Assembly: GCA_943914745.1 (NCBI GenBank)
Contig: CALUDF010000056.1
Location: forward strand, 1-12,107
Direction of reading: 5' to 3'
Length of the DNA: 12,107 nucleotides
DNA from: an uncultured Bacteriovorax sp.
GTDB lineage: Bacteria; Bdellovibrionota; Bacteriovoracia; Bacteriovoracales; Bacteriovoracaceae
In this document: positions 1-7,251 of the stretch, piece by piece
How positions within the stretch are numbered: position 1 is the first letter of the stretch
Layout: each line of letters starts with the position of its first letter
Position numbers and translations under genes: made by a program
The notes under the pieces: model-generated
Database searches by the model: none
The model's input: only the letters and a program-made list of their open reading frames with translations
What the model was told of the DNA's origin: nothing

Positions 1-93
1 GTTATCTCTCTAATGCCGCCCTAGGTAGCAATAAGTGTTTTGCTATAGTATTTAAGTAAAAGGCCAATTAATAAAGAGACACTTTTTCACAAC

Positions 94-121
94 TTGAATT
101 TCCTGCGAATTTCTCTAGAAT
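94..121 (+). promoter_or_regulatory. Candidate sigma-70-type promoter for the HD-GYP gene
   Basis: A TTGAAT hexamer at 94-99 (four of six matches to TTGACA) is followed after 16 nt by TAGAAT at 116-121 (five of six matches to TATAAT). The ATG of the HD-GYP gene begins only 6 nt after the -10 hexamer. Transcription from here would start at or within a base or two of that ATG and leave no room for a Shine-Dalgarno sequence. Neither element is perfect, and a promoter further upstream cannot be excluded. Bases 1-93 show no gene that I can support. Confidence 0.42.
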
Positions 122-127
122 AATCAC

Positions 128-1081
128 ATGGAATTTACACCTCTGCGCATTTCAACAGTTAAACCTCTAAGAAACCTGACGTTCGATCTCTACATCTATT
201 TCAAAGAGCACTACCTCTGTTACGCCAAATCAGGAGAGCAGCTCTCTGAAGAAAAATTCCAAAAACTAAAAGTGCAAAAAATCGCTAAGTTCTTTATCAC
301 TGAACAAGATGAAATCAATTACCAAAAATTCCTCGATGCGCTCCTGGAAGAGACCCTCTCTAATCCTAAGGCCGACCTGGAAGAAAAAGTGAACATCGCT
401 GAAGGCGCTGCAAGTTCTGCTGTCGAGAGAATGCAGCAGAACCCAACAGAGAGCGCTTACCGGGCCACCGAAAAAGCGGCTAAGAGCTTGCGTCAAGTCA
501 TCACCGGTAACCCGGACACGCTCAAGAAAATCTTCGGGAAAAAAGTGGAAAAAAACGAAGAGATCATCAAGCACTCCCTCAACGTTTGTGCCCTTGCCGT
601 AAAACTTGCCGAAGTCAGAAAGTGCACGGAGCAAGAGATGGATGATTTGGGAACGGCGGCCCTCATTCACGACATAGGGCTCACGACCATGCACAAAGAC
701 GACATCCAGCTTTTCTACAAGCCTAAAAAACTCTTGAGTAACGATGACAAACGCGTCTACTACCTTCACTGTAAAGATGCGGCCAACATCCTAAAAGAGA
801 AACCCTTCGTCACTCCGGCGATCCTTGAATTGGTTTTAAACCATGAGGAAGTCTCGAGTGGACTGGGCCCAAATAAGAAAAAGAAGCTCTCCCTTCAAGA
901 AGAGATTCTCTCTCTGGTCAATAACTACGACAAACGCACAATCACCAATAAAACCACTCCGGCCCAGACCTTAAAGGACATGATGATTGATGAGTTAGGA
1001 AATTATGAATTGAGCCTCTTGAATGACTTCAAGAAAGTCCTCCAAAACGAAGGACTTCTCGAATTAGAAAATAACTCTTAG
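128..1081 (+). CDS. Degenerate ('unconventional') HD-GYP domain protein
   Basis: A 317-aa protein of the HD-GYP superfamily, whose canonical members hydrolyse cyclic di-GMP. Residues ~5-70 form an N-terminal domain of a kind I associate with Bdellovibrio signalling proteins. A helical linker follows at ~80-130 and the HD domain at ~140-290. Visible metal-ligand candidates are H149, H181-D182 (HDIG), H214, H239 and D268. The diagnostic HHExxDGxGYP stretch instead reads NHEEVSSGLGP (238-248), so the first His is Asn and the GYP is lost. The size and altered motif resemble Bdellovibrio Bd1817, whose structure was solved as an unconventional HD-GYP; that match is from memory. The in-frame stop at 116-118 makes the ATG at 128 the first possible start. 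No ribosome binding site precedes it. It is convergent with rapA, and the last 18 nt overlap. Enzyme activity is uncertain; it could be a c-di-GMP sensor or a weak phosphodiesterase. Confidence 0.85.
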   Translation: MEFTPLRISTVKPLRNLTFDLYIYFKEHYLCYAKSGEQLSEEKFQKLKVQKIAKFFITEQDEINYQKFLDALLEETLSNPKADLEEKVNIAEGAASSAVERMQQNPTESAYRATEKAAKSLRQVITGNPDTLKKIFGKKVEKNEEIIKHSLNVCALAVKLAEVRKCTEQEMDDLGTAALIHDIGLTTMHKDDIQLFYKPKKLLSNDDKRVYYLHCKDAANILKEKPFVTPAILELVLNHEEVSSGLGPNKKKKLSLQEEILSLVNNYDKRTITNKTTPAQTLKDMMIDELGNYELSLLNDFKKVLQNEGLLELENNS

Positions 1082-3763
1082 AGAATCAAGCACGACTTCC
1101 GCTTCATCATAGGCCTTAGAAAGCACTTCAATTTGCGAAGCGATCGCCTCAATTTCTTCGTTTCTTACGACTGGATTCTTTGCCTTTAATTTTAATAAGC
1201 GCGTCTTCTCGAGATCGAGATGGGCAATCATGTTGTCTTTATATTTCTTTTTAAGTGTCTGCGCCTCATTTAAAGCATGGTCGTGGGCACTCTTTAGAAC
1301 TTTTTGCACAGCCGGCTTCGGAAGGCCTTTGGCCTTTCTCACCGTCTCAATATCCGCCCCAGTGATCCTTTCATCGATGTCTGCTTTTTCAAACTTCGCT
1401 GAGAAATTCTCTCCGGTTGAATCAACCAAAATGCGTATCGGTGTCGGAGGAAAAAATCTCTCTGGGCTTAAATTCTTAGGAGCAATGGCCTGAAGCTTAA
1501 AGAAGGTTTCGATAAAAGTTTTACTCTGCCCTGCTTTTTTCCTCATCATCACGCTGGCGTTTCCAAAAGTGTTGCTTAAAATCAAATCAATGACTCCAAC
1601 AACCATCGGGTGATCCCAAGTCAAGAACTCCACGTCCTCGCGGCGAAGCGCTGTCTTTCTCTCATAGGTAATTCTAATCCCATCAACTGGAAGCCCCGGA
1701 AAGTAAGGAACGTACATGTTGTCACTTGGCCTGATGAAAAAGACTCCATCGTCCAAGTCCTCGATGTCCACACCAAGCTCTTGAAAAACATCACTCATGT
1801 AATTGATGAGGCTTGATTCTTCGTCAAATTTTTTGACTTCACCGACAAGGGCCATGGCCTCTTCTTCTTTAAAAGAGTTCAACTCAACCAGAATGTCTCG
1901 GCCCTCTTCCAGTTTGTGCGAGACATTTTTAAATTCACGGGCCGTATTTTCCAAGAACTCCTGAAGAACCTTTGGCTCTTCAAAACACAGCTCTGGCTTA
2001 TTTAAATACTCTTCTAATAGTGACTGGAGCTGTTGATGGACAATACTCGCCCCTTTTGCCGAATGGACAAAAGCATCAAGGCCCGTATTAAACCATTGGT
2101 AAAGAATTTCATCATAGGAGCTCACGATATAGGGTACATGCAGATGAATGTCACTCTTTTGGCCGATGCGATCAAGACGCCCGATTCTCTGCTCTAATAA
2201 ATCCGGGTAAAGAGGAAGATCAAAAAGGACTAGGTGATGGGCAAACTCAAAGTTGCGCCCCTCACTTCCAATTTCGGTACACAGAAGAATGCTCGCCCCC
2301 TCAGGGTCAGAGAAATAAGCGGCCTGGCGGTCGCGGGCCACAAACGAGAGCCCTGAGTGAAAGGCTCCAATGTTCATAGAGGGAAAGCGGTCTTTTAAAA
2401 GTTTTTCCAAGCACATCACTTTCGTTTTTGACTTGGTAATCAAAAGAATTTTTTCATTCTGGTGACGGCTTAAAAATTCCGTCAACCAATCAAGCTTCAT
2501 ATCAAATGAGTCGCCAATGGTCTCTTCGTCCTCTAGACCCAGGTGATGAGTTTTTTTACTCTCAAGCGGATAAGCATGCAGGATCCTCTTTGGAAAAAAG
2601 GAGAAGTGCTTACTCATTCTCACTCTCGTATTCCTAAAGAAGATTCGCCCAGGTCCGTGAAGGTCTTGAAGCTCTTTTAATTTCACTTCACTTTCTGCAT
2701 CACCTTTTTTGAGCAGTTCGCGTGCGGTTTTGGCCACTTCTTCATAGTGCGCGGTCTCTTCCAGGAATTTTTTGAAATCATAAAAACGATCCGGGTCAAG
2801 GAGCTTCAATCTGGCAAAATGCCCTTCCATTCCCAACTGTTCAGGAGTTGCCGTCAAAAGAAGAAGCCCTGCTGATCTCTTGGCGATACTCTGGACAATT
2901 CTATACTCAGGAGATGGGTTTTCTTCTGACCATTTTAACTGATGGGCTTCATCCACCACCATGATGTCCCAAGTGGCCTCATACATCATCTTGCGGGCCA
3001 TCTCGGCCCCTTTTAAAAGACCGATATTGACGATGACAAAATCATTATCTGTAAAAGGATTCGTCCCTGGCTCAAGGTGGGTTTCTTGATTGAGTGTCGT
3101 GAAAGTTAAGTTAAACTTCCTGAGCATCTCGATAAACCACTGGTAAACGAGCGAGTCTGGAACAAGAATCAAAGCGCGCTTGACTCTCTCAGATAAAATC
3201 AAGTGGTGCAGGGCCAGGCCTGCTTCAATGGTCTTTCCTAAACCGACTTCATCGGCCAAAAGAACGCGCGGGATGGGCCTGTCGGCAATTTGATCGGCCA
3301 CATAAAACTGATGGGGAATGAGATTCATTCTTCCACCAACAAATCCCCTCACTCTCGACTGAGTCAGGCGGTTTTTGTGAAAGAGAGTCTTAAAACGCAA
3401 CTCAAAAAGTCCCGGGGCATCTACACTGCCGTTAAAGAGGCGGTCTTCTGGTTTATTGAAACTAAGGGAGTCAGAAAGTTCTCTTTCATCATACGTTTCA
3501 CTTAATGATTGATAAGCAATGATCCCTTCATGGTCGACGACGGCATCAATGGTGATTTTTTGCCCAGACCTCAAAGTGATTTCATCGCCCACGGCAAAGA
3601 CCACGCGCTTAATCGGCGCTCCCTTTGATCCGTAGACTCTTTCAGTTTTAGCAGCAGGAAAAGAAATTTTTACGGTCTTGGATTCAACTGTCGATAGAAT
3701 TCCAAGCCCCAGTTCTGGCTCAGTTTCGCTCATGAAGCGCTGGCCGGGAATGAGATTGCTCAC
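1064..3763 (-). CDS. rapA: RNA polymerase-associated SWI2/SNF2 ATPase RapA
   Basis: An 899-aa RapA (HepA) homologue. RapA is an ATP-driven translocase that binds RNA polymerase and helps recycle it after transcription. The N-terminal ~110 residues carry the tandem Tudor-like region, with PGQRF and ELGLG matching the start of E. coli RapA. Helicase lobe 1 has DEVGLGKT (171-178), DEAH (271-274) and TATP (304-307). Lobe 2 has SEGRNF (500-505) and QRIGRLDRIGQ (525-535). The RapA-specific C-terminal part, with FPGLPVDGI and RFFPPTPIR, is present. It is about 70 residues shorter than the 968-aa E. coli protein, mostly in the region between the lobes. The start is GTG at 3763-3761, supported by alignment with the E. 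coli N-terminus and an AAAGGA ribosome binding site (3772-3777, 8 nt away). An ATG 10 codons further in would cut the conserved N-terminus. It is the third gene of a minus-strand unit, 25 nt after the 46-aa gene. The 3' end overlaps the convergent HD-GYP gene. Confidence 0.95.
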   Translation of the reverse strand: MSNLIPGQRFMSETEPELGLGILSTVESKTVKISFPAAKTERVYGSKGAPIKRVVFAVGDEITLRSGQKITIDAVVDHEGIIAYQSLSETYDERELSDSLSFNKPEDRLFNGSVDAPGLFELRFKTLFHKNRLTQSRVRGFVGGRMNLIPHQFYVADQIADRPIPRVLLADEVGLGKTIEAGLALHHLILSERVKRALILVPDSLVYQWFIEMLRKFNLTFTTLNQETHLEPGTNPFTDNDFVIVNIGLLKGAEMARKMMYEATWDIMVVDEAHQLKWSEENPSPEYRIVQSIAKRSAGLLLLTATPEQLGMEGHFARLKLLDPDRFYDFKKFLEETAHYEEVAKTARELLKKGDAESEVKLKELQDLHGPGRIFFRNTRVRMSKHFSFFPKRILHAYPLESKKTHHLGLEDEETIGDSFDMKLDWLTEFLSRHQNEKILLITKSKTKVMCLEKLLKDRFPSMNIGAFHSGLSFVARDRQAAYFSDPEGASILLCTEIGSEGRNFEFAHHLVLFDLPLYPDLLEQRIGRLDRIGQKSDIHLHVPYIVSSYDEILYQWFNTGLDAFVHSAKGASIVHQQLQSLLEEYLNKPELCFEEPKVLQEFLENTAREFKNVSHKLEEGRDILVELNSFKEEEAMALVGEVKKFDEESSLINYMSDVFQELGVDIEDLDDGVFFIRPSDNMYVPYFPGLPVDGIRITYERKTALRREDVEFLTWDHPMVVGVIDLILSNTFGNASVMMRKKAGQSKTFIETFFKLQAIAPKNLSPERFFPPTPIRILVDSTGENFSAKFEKADIDERITGADIETVRKAKGLPKPAVQKVLKSAHDHALNEAQTLKKKYKDNMIAHLDLEKTRLLKLKAKNPVVRNEEIEAIASQIEVLSKAYDEAEVVLDSLRVIF

Positions 3764-3788
3764 AAGTAATGTCCTTTAAAATTTAAAA

Positions 3789-3929
3789 TTACTGATTGAT
3801 TCGGTAAATGGCGATGGCAAGTCCCACCACAATCATACCCAGGATGATGTAAATGCGGTTTTTCCCCATCTCTCTTTCATCGCGGGTCAAACTGCTTTTC
3901 GGGGATTTTTTTGCGCTCTTCTTTGACAT
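3789..3929 (-). CDS. Small single-pass membrane protein, 46 aa
   Basis: A 46-residue open frame. It has a very basic N-terminus (MSKKSAKKSPKSS), a short charged stretch (TRDEREMGKNR) and one hydrophobic segment at about residues 25-42 (IYIILGMIVVGLAIAIY), ending YRINQ. This fits a single transmembrane helix with the basic end in the cytoplasm. The start ATG lies 2 nt after the stop of the 88-aa gene. A GGAG (3940-3943) sits 10 nt upstream. The stop is 25 nt before the rapA start, so it is the middle gene of a tight unit. I recognise no family. Spacing, ribosome binding site and membrane-protein character argue that it is real. It could be an anchor or regulator for a neighbour, but nothing in the sequence proves that. 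Confidence 0.68.
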   Translation of the reverse strand: MSKKSAKKSPKSSLTRDEREMGKNRIYIILGMIVVGLAIAIYRINQ

Positions 3930-3931
3930 GA

Positions 3932-4198
3932 CTAATGCACTCCAAACATATCTTTAATAAAATGGCGAATACCTTTAGTCGATTTTATCTTATATAAGTC
4001 AAAAGCATAAGAATCATCGTGAGAAAAATTTTCTGCCTCCATAAAAGGGTCGACCTCTTCCTGGATGTTTGAGTCAGATTTTAATTTAGAGATCATTTCA
4101 TTATTGTCGCGCACGATTTGGCGCGCTCGCTCAACGGCAATCCTAGCAGGTTCGTATTTAGGCAGGAAATCCTGTGAGATTATCTGTTCATTTTCCAT
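3932..4198 (-). CDS. Hypothetical 88-aa acidic protein
   Basis: An 88-residue soluble protein that I do not recognise. It has a likely helix around residues 15-42 (from YEPARIAVERARQIV on), an acidic centre (EEVDPFMEAENFSHDD) and a mixed basic-hydrophobic end (GIRHFIKDMFGVH). There is no signal peptide or membrane segment. It starts with ATG at 4198, preceded by a weak AGGT about 5 nt upstream. It is the first gene of the minus-strand unit with the 46-aa membrane protein (2-nt gap) and rapA. It is divergent from the ABC-F operon across about 180 nt. Its position suggests cotranscription with rapA. Its function is unknown. Confidence 0.65.
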   Translation of the reverse strand: MENEQIISQDFLPKYEPARIAVERARQIVRDNNEMISKLKSDSNIQEEVDPFMEAENFSHDDSYAFDLYKIKSTKGIRHFIKDMFGVH

Positions 4199-4215
4199 TT
4201 TTACCTAGTGCAACA

Positions 4216-4245
4216 TTGAAATTATTGTGTGTCTGACAGTATTAC
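4216..4245 (+). promoter_or_regulatory. Candidate promoter for the ABC-F operon
   Basis: TTGAAA at 4216-4221 (five of six to consensus) is followed after 18 nt by TATTAC at 4240-4245 (four of six). Transcription would start near 4252 and give a leader of about 130 nt before the ABC-F start. The element lies in the divergent interval, so the minus-strand 88-aa gene must be driven from an overlapping region, where I could not pick out a convincing promoter. Spacing and match are only moderate. Confidence 0.3.
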
Positions 4246-4365
4246 TCCCCTAAAAAACTATCCGTCCATTAAAGTTTTTGGGCCACAGCAATATCCCTAT
4301 GAAATTTCGAATGAAAAAGCACTGACTTTTTCTTTCATTCAGTCTAAAAAGGGATTTCTTACAAA

Positions 4366-4383
4366 ATGGGGAATTTCTTATGA
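4366..4383 (+). promoter_or_regulatory. Possible leader minicistron (MGNFL) overlapping the ABC-F start
   Basis: An ATG at 4366 opens a five-codon frame, M-G-N-F-L, whose TGA (4381-4383) overlaps the ABC-F start codon in an ATGA arrangement. A purine-rich AAAAAGGGA (4346-4354) lies about 11 nt upstream of this ATG. A second GGGGAA (4368-4373), inside the minicistron, lies 6 nt before the ABC-F ATG. The two units are an imperfect direct repeat: GGGATTTCTTA at 4351-4361 and GGGGAATTTCTTA at 4368-4380. Short translated leaders control several antibiotic-resistance ABC-F genes, which makes this worth noting, but an ORF this short arises easily by chance. Confidence 0.25.
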
Positions 4384-5966
4384 TTACATGCCAAAACGTC
4401 GGTCTACGCTACGGGGCCAGAAAACTTTTTGATGAAGTGGATATTAAGTTCACTCCAGGAAACTGTTACGGTCTCATCGGTGCCAACGGCGCCGGGAAAT
4501 CGACATTCCTAAAAATCCTATCAGGCGAAATCCCAACGACATCCGGCCATGTTTTTATCACTCCAGGGCAGCGCCTTTCGGTTTTAAAGCAGGACCACTT
4601 TTTGTACGAAGACGTGGAAGTTCTAAAAGTCGTGATCATGGGTAATAAAAAACTCGTAGAGATCATGGAAGAAAAAGATGCCCTATACGCCAAAGAAAAT
4701 TTCTCAGACGAAGATGGAATCCGCTCTGCTGAACTAGAATCCCTCTTTGCCGAGATGAATGGCTGGGAAGCAGAATCTGAAGCGGCCGTTTTGCTCTCAG
4801 GTCTAGGAATTAAAGAAGAGCTTCTCTCAAGAAAAATGTCAGAACTAAATGGTGGGGAAAAAGTAAAGGTTCTCCTCGCTCAGGCCCTTTTTGGAAAGCC
4901 AGACATTCTTCTCCTCGATGAGCCTACCAACCACTTGGACATGAAGGCGATCCACTGGCTGGAGAACTTCCTGCTCAATTTTGACAACACCGTTATCGTT
5001 GTCTCCCACGACCGCCACTTCTTAAACAAAGTGTGCACCCACATGGCCGACATCGACTTCGGAAAAATCCAAATCTATACCGGTAACTACGATTTCTGGT
5101 ACCAGTCTTCTCAACTGGCCGTGACTTTAAAGTCTAACCAGAACAAAAAGACAGAAGAGAAAATCAAGGAACTCAAAGAGTTCATTGCCCGCTTCTCTGC
5201 CAACGCTTCAAAATCAAAACAGGCCACATCAAGACAAAAGATGCTGGATAAAATCACCCTTGAAGACATTCAGCCTTCAACGAGAAAATACCCGTTCGTT
5301 CATTTCAAACCGAAAAAAGAACTTGGAAAAGATGTGCTCAACGTGGAGAAACTCTCTAAATCGGTGGATGGAAAAGTTTTATTTAAAAACGTCTCTTTCC
5401 AGATGAGAAAGGGAGACAAGATCGTTCTTCTTGGAACAGACCAGGCCTGTGGAGCTTTAATGGACGTGCTTGCAGGAGTAGAAAAAGCTGACTCTGGTTC
5501 ATACACTTGGGGAGTTACTGTTCAGCCGTCATACTTTCCGGCCGATAACACTCAGTACTTTGCCGATGGAAGGTTTAACCTTGTCGATTGGCTACGCGAT
5601 TTCTCAGAGGACAAAGACGAATCATTCGTACGCGGCTTTTTGGGAAGAATGCTCTTTTCAGGTGAAGAGGCCCTAAAGAAAACCAATGTTCTTTCAGGGG
5701 GAGAGAAGGTTCGCATGATGCTCTCAAAGATGATGCTTGAAGCTCCAAACATTCTGATCATGGATGGCCCGACCAACCACCTTGATTTGGAGAGCATCAC
5801 TTCAGTCAACGAAGCTTTAAAAAAGTATGACTCTCCTATTATCTTCTCTTGCCACGACCACGAATTCGTTCAGACAGTGGCCAATAGAATTATTGATATT
5901 CAACCGGACGGAACAATCATCGATGTGGAAAAGACATTTGATGAATACTTAGGGATTAATGACTAA
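4380..5966 (+). CDS. YbiT-like ABC-F ATPase with a degenerate second nucleotide-binding domain
   Basis: A 528-aa ABC-F protein, collinear with E. coli YbiT (about 530 aa). ABC-F proteins have two ATPase domains and no membrane part; they bind the ribosomal E site and influence peptide-bond formation. NBD1 is intact, with Walker A GANGAGKST (34-42), Walker B LLLDEPTNHLD (D180-E181) and SHDRHFL. Its signature reads LNGGE (156-160). The interdomain linker, which contacts P-site tRNA in the family, keeps RFSANASKSKQATSR. NBD2 keeps its signature LSGGE (438-442), but its Walker A reads GTDQACGAL (352-360), without the lysine and Ser/Thr. The catalytic Glu is Gly (MDGPTNHLD, G463) and the switch reads CHDH (H492 kept). 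The frame is open and the flanks are conserved, so this is not a frameshift. The start matches the YbiT N-terminus, with GGGGAA 6 nt upstream. It is the first gene of the operon and overlaps the GNAT gene by 8 nt. Confidence 0.93.
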   Translation: MITCQNVGLRYGARKLFDEVDIKFTPGNCYGLIGANGAGKSTFLKILSGEIPTTSGHVFITPGQRLSVLKQDHFLYEDVEVLKVVIMGNKKLVEIMEEKDALYAKENFSDEDGIRSAELESLFAEMNGWEAESEAAVLLSGLGIKEELLSRKMSELNGGEKVKVLLAQALFGKPDILLLDEPTNHLDMKAIHWLENFLLNFDNTVIVVSHDRHFLNKVCTHMADIDFGKIQIYTGNYDFWYQSSQLAVTLKSNQNKKTEEKIKELKEFIARFSANASKSKQATSRQKMLDKITLEDIQPSTRKYPFVHFKPKKELGKDVLNVEKLSKSVDGKVLFKNVSFQMRKGDKIVLLGTDQACGALMDVLAGVEKADSGSYTWGVTVQPSYFPADNTQYFADGRFNLVDWLRDFSEDKDESFVRGFLGRMLFSGEEALKKTNVLSGGEKVRMMLSKMMLEAPNILIMDGPTNHLDLESITSVNEALKKYDSPIIFSCHDHEFVQTVANRIIDIQPDGTIIDVEKTFDEYLGIND

Positions 5967-6465
5967 CGACTTTTTTGAGATCAGACAAATATGTCCTGAT
6001 GATAAGATCCCCATTCAAGCGGGACTCTCACTCTTGTCGCCTGAATCCATCCGCCAGCGCTTTTTTGCCAATAAGACGGAGTTCTCTGAGGCTGAATTAA
6101 AGTTTTTAACTGAGGTGGATCAGGTTAATCACCTGGCCTATGTGGCCGTTCACCACAAAGATGGAAGCCTTCTTCCGGCCGGAGTGATACGCGCGGTGAA
6201 ATCACACGCCAAAGCATCTTCCGCCGAAATTGGCATCGTCATCGTCGACTGCTATCAAGGGCGAGGCTTAGGTATGAGACTCTTTGATGTGATTGCCGAG
6301 CAAGCACTCAAAGTGGGAATTTCTGAGTTTTATGGTGACTACCACGTCAGTAACCTAAAGATGGCAAAGCTTCTGAAAAAATTTGCAAGAAAGCACCACG
6401 AGATGAAAATAAAACATACGCACGATGGATTTATTTATTTTGAAGCTCCGTTAAAAAACTGCTAA
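5959..6465 (+). CDS. GNAT-family N-acetyltransferase
   Basis: A 168-aa acetyltransferase of the GNAT fold, which transfers acetyl from acetyl-CoA to an amine. LSPESIRQRFF (~25-36) and the VDQVNHLAYVAV strand (~53-64) resemble the acetyltransferase domain of Pat/PatZ protein-lysine acetylases. The acetyl-CoA pyrophosphate loop is YQGRGLG (Q100-G105), within the beta strand and helix AEIGIVIVDCYQGRGLGMRL. The following VSNLKMAKLLKKF (N122) matches motif B. There is no ADP-forming acyl-CoA synthetase domain, so it is a stand-alone domain. Its ATG lies inside the ABC-F stop region (ATGACTAA at 5959-5966), which indicates translational coupling. YebC follows 40 nt later. The substrate is unknown. 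A ribosomal or translation-factor target would suit the neighbours but is a guess. Confidence 0.85.
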   Translation: MTNDFFEIRQICPDDKIPIQAGLSLLSPESIRQRFFANKTEFSEAELKFLTEVDQVNHLAYVAVHHKDGSLLPAGVIRAVKSHAKASSAEIGIVIVDCYQGRGLGMRLFDVIAEQALKVGISEFYGDYHVSNLKMAKLLKKFARKHHEMKIKHTHDGFIYFEAPLKNC

Positions 6466-6505
6466 ACTTTGACACATATAACATTAGTAAAAAACAGGAT
6501 CATGC

Positions 6506-7237
6506 ATGGGACGTAAGTGGAATAACATTAAAGAAAAAAAAGGCGACCAGGATAAACAGCGCTCTTTAATTTACACAAAAACTCTCCGCGAAGTCACAAA
6601 AGCGGTCAAACAAGGTGGAGAAGAAATCGAAAGTAACTTCATGCTTCGTATCGCCCTGGAAAAATGTAGAAAGTACAACGTTCCAAAAGATAACATCGAC
6701 CGCGCCATTAAAAAAGGCCTAGGAAACGATGACGAAGGATATGAAGACATCGCTTACGAGGGATACGGGCCAAATGGAGTCGCAATCTTCGTTGAAGCTT
6801 CTACCAATAACGGCACAAGAACAGTTGCTAACGTTCGTAACTTTTTTAACAAGTGTGGCGGGTCCCTAGGAACAACTGGATGCCTTCAGTTTGTCTTCGA
6901 GAGAAAATCAGTTTTTGAAATCCCACAGGGAAAACTCGTTGAAGACGATTTCACCCTGGACATGATCGACGCTGGTGCCGACGATGTCGTCTTGGAAGAT
7001 GGATTCTTCACTGTGACAGGACCAATGGAAGCCTTTGGACCAATCCAAACAAAACTCGATGAATTGAAAGTCACTGCTGATGAAGCAGGTCTTGAGCGCG
7101 TGCCTTTAACGTTTAAGGAAATTGATAAAGAGACTTTTAAGATTGTCACAAAACTCGTTGACCTTCTGGAAGGTGATGATGACGTGACGAAAGTCTACCA
7201 CAACGTTAAATACGACGATTCATTTGCCGACCTTTAA
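6506..7237 (+). CDS. YebC/PmpR family protein, YeeN-like
   Basis: A 243-aa full-length member of the YebC/TACO1 family. Members were long annotated as transcription regulators, but some (TACO1, Bacillus YebC2) assist translation, including through polyproline stretches. The N-terminus MGRKWNNIKEKK and the end LLEGDDDVTKVYHNV (220-234) match E. coli YeeN rather than the AGHSKW-type YebC. The family core YEGYGPNG (84-91) and NVRNFFNKCGGSLG (109-122) are intact. The chosen ATG at 6506 has an AGGA at 6496-6499, 6 nt away. Another ATG at 6502 is in a different frame. The gap from the GNAT gene is only 40 nt, and a strong terminator follows the stop, so it is most simply the last gene of the ABC-F operon. 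A TATAAC at 6477-6482 could give it its own promoter, but no convincing -35 accompanies it. Confidence 0.93.
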   Translation: MGRKWNNIKEKKGDQDKQRSLIYTKTLREVTKAVKQGGEEIESNFMLRIALEKCRKYNVPKDNIDRAIKKGLGNDDEGYEDIAYEGYGPNGVAIFVEASTNNGTRTVANVRNFFNKCGGSLGTTGCLQFVFERKSVFEIPQGKLVEDDFTLDMIDAGADDVVLEDGFFTVTGPMEAFGPIQTKLDELKVTADEAGLERVPLTFKEIDKETFKIVTKLVDLLEGDDDVTKVYHNVKYDDSFADL

Positions 7238-7251
7238 GATTATCACTCATT

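Noticed and set aside
266..769. Antisense open frame of 167 codons inside the HD-GYP gene
   Set aside because: The HD-GYP frame has recognisable domains. The antisense product is low-complexity in Phe, Val and Leu and has no motif, as expected from a codon-bias shadow.
1035..1057. Hairpin AAGTCCT/AGGACTT as a terminator for rapA on the minus strand
   Set aside because: The stem is only 7 bp with a 9-nt loop, and the following bases (TTCTTGAAG) are not a real T-run. It lies in the HD-GYP coding sequence.
4229..4432. Open frame of 67 codons starting with GTG ahead of the ABC-F gene
   Set aside because: It has no ribosome binding site, runs 53 nt into the ABC-F gene in another frame, would begin upstream of the likely transcription start, and resembles no family.
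6469..6482. Perfect TTGACA (6469-6474) upstream of the YebC-like gene as a -35 box
   Set aside because: No -10-like hexamer lies 16-18 nt downstream (AAACAG is found there). The TATAAC at 6477 is too close to pair with it.
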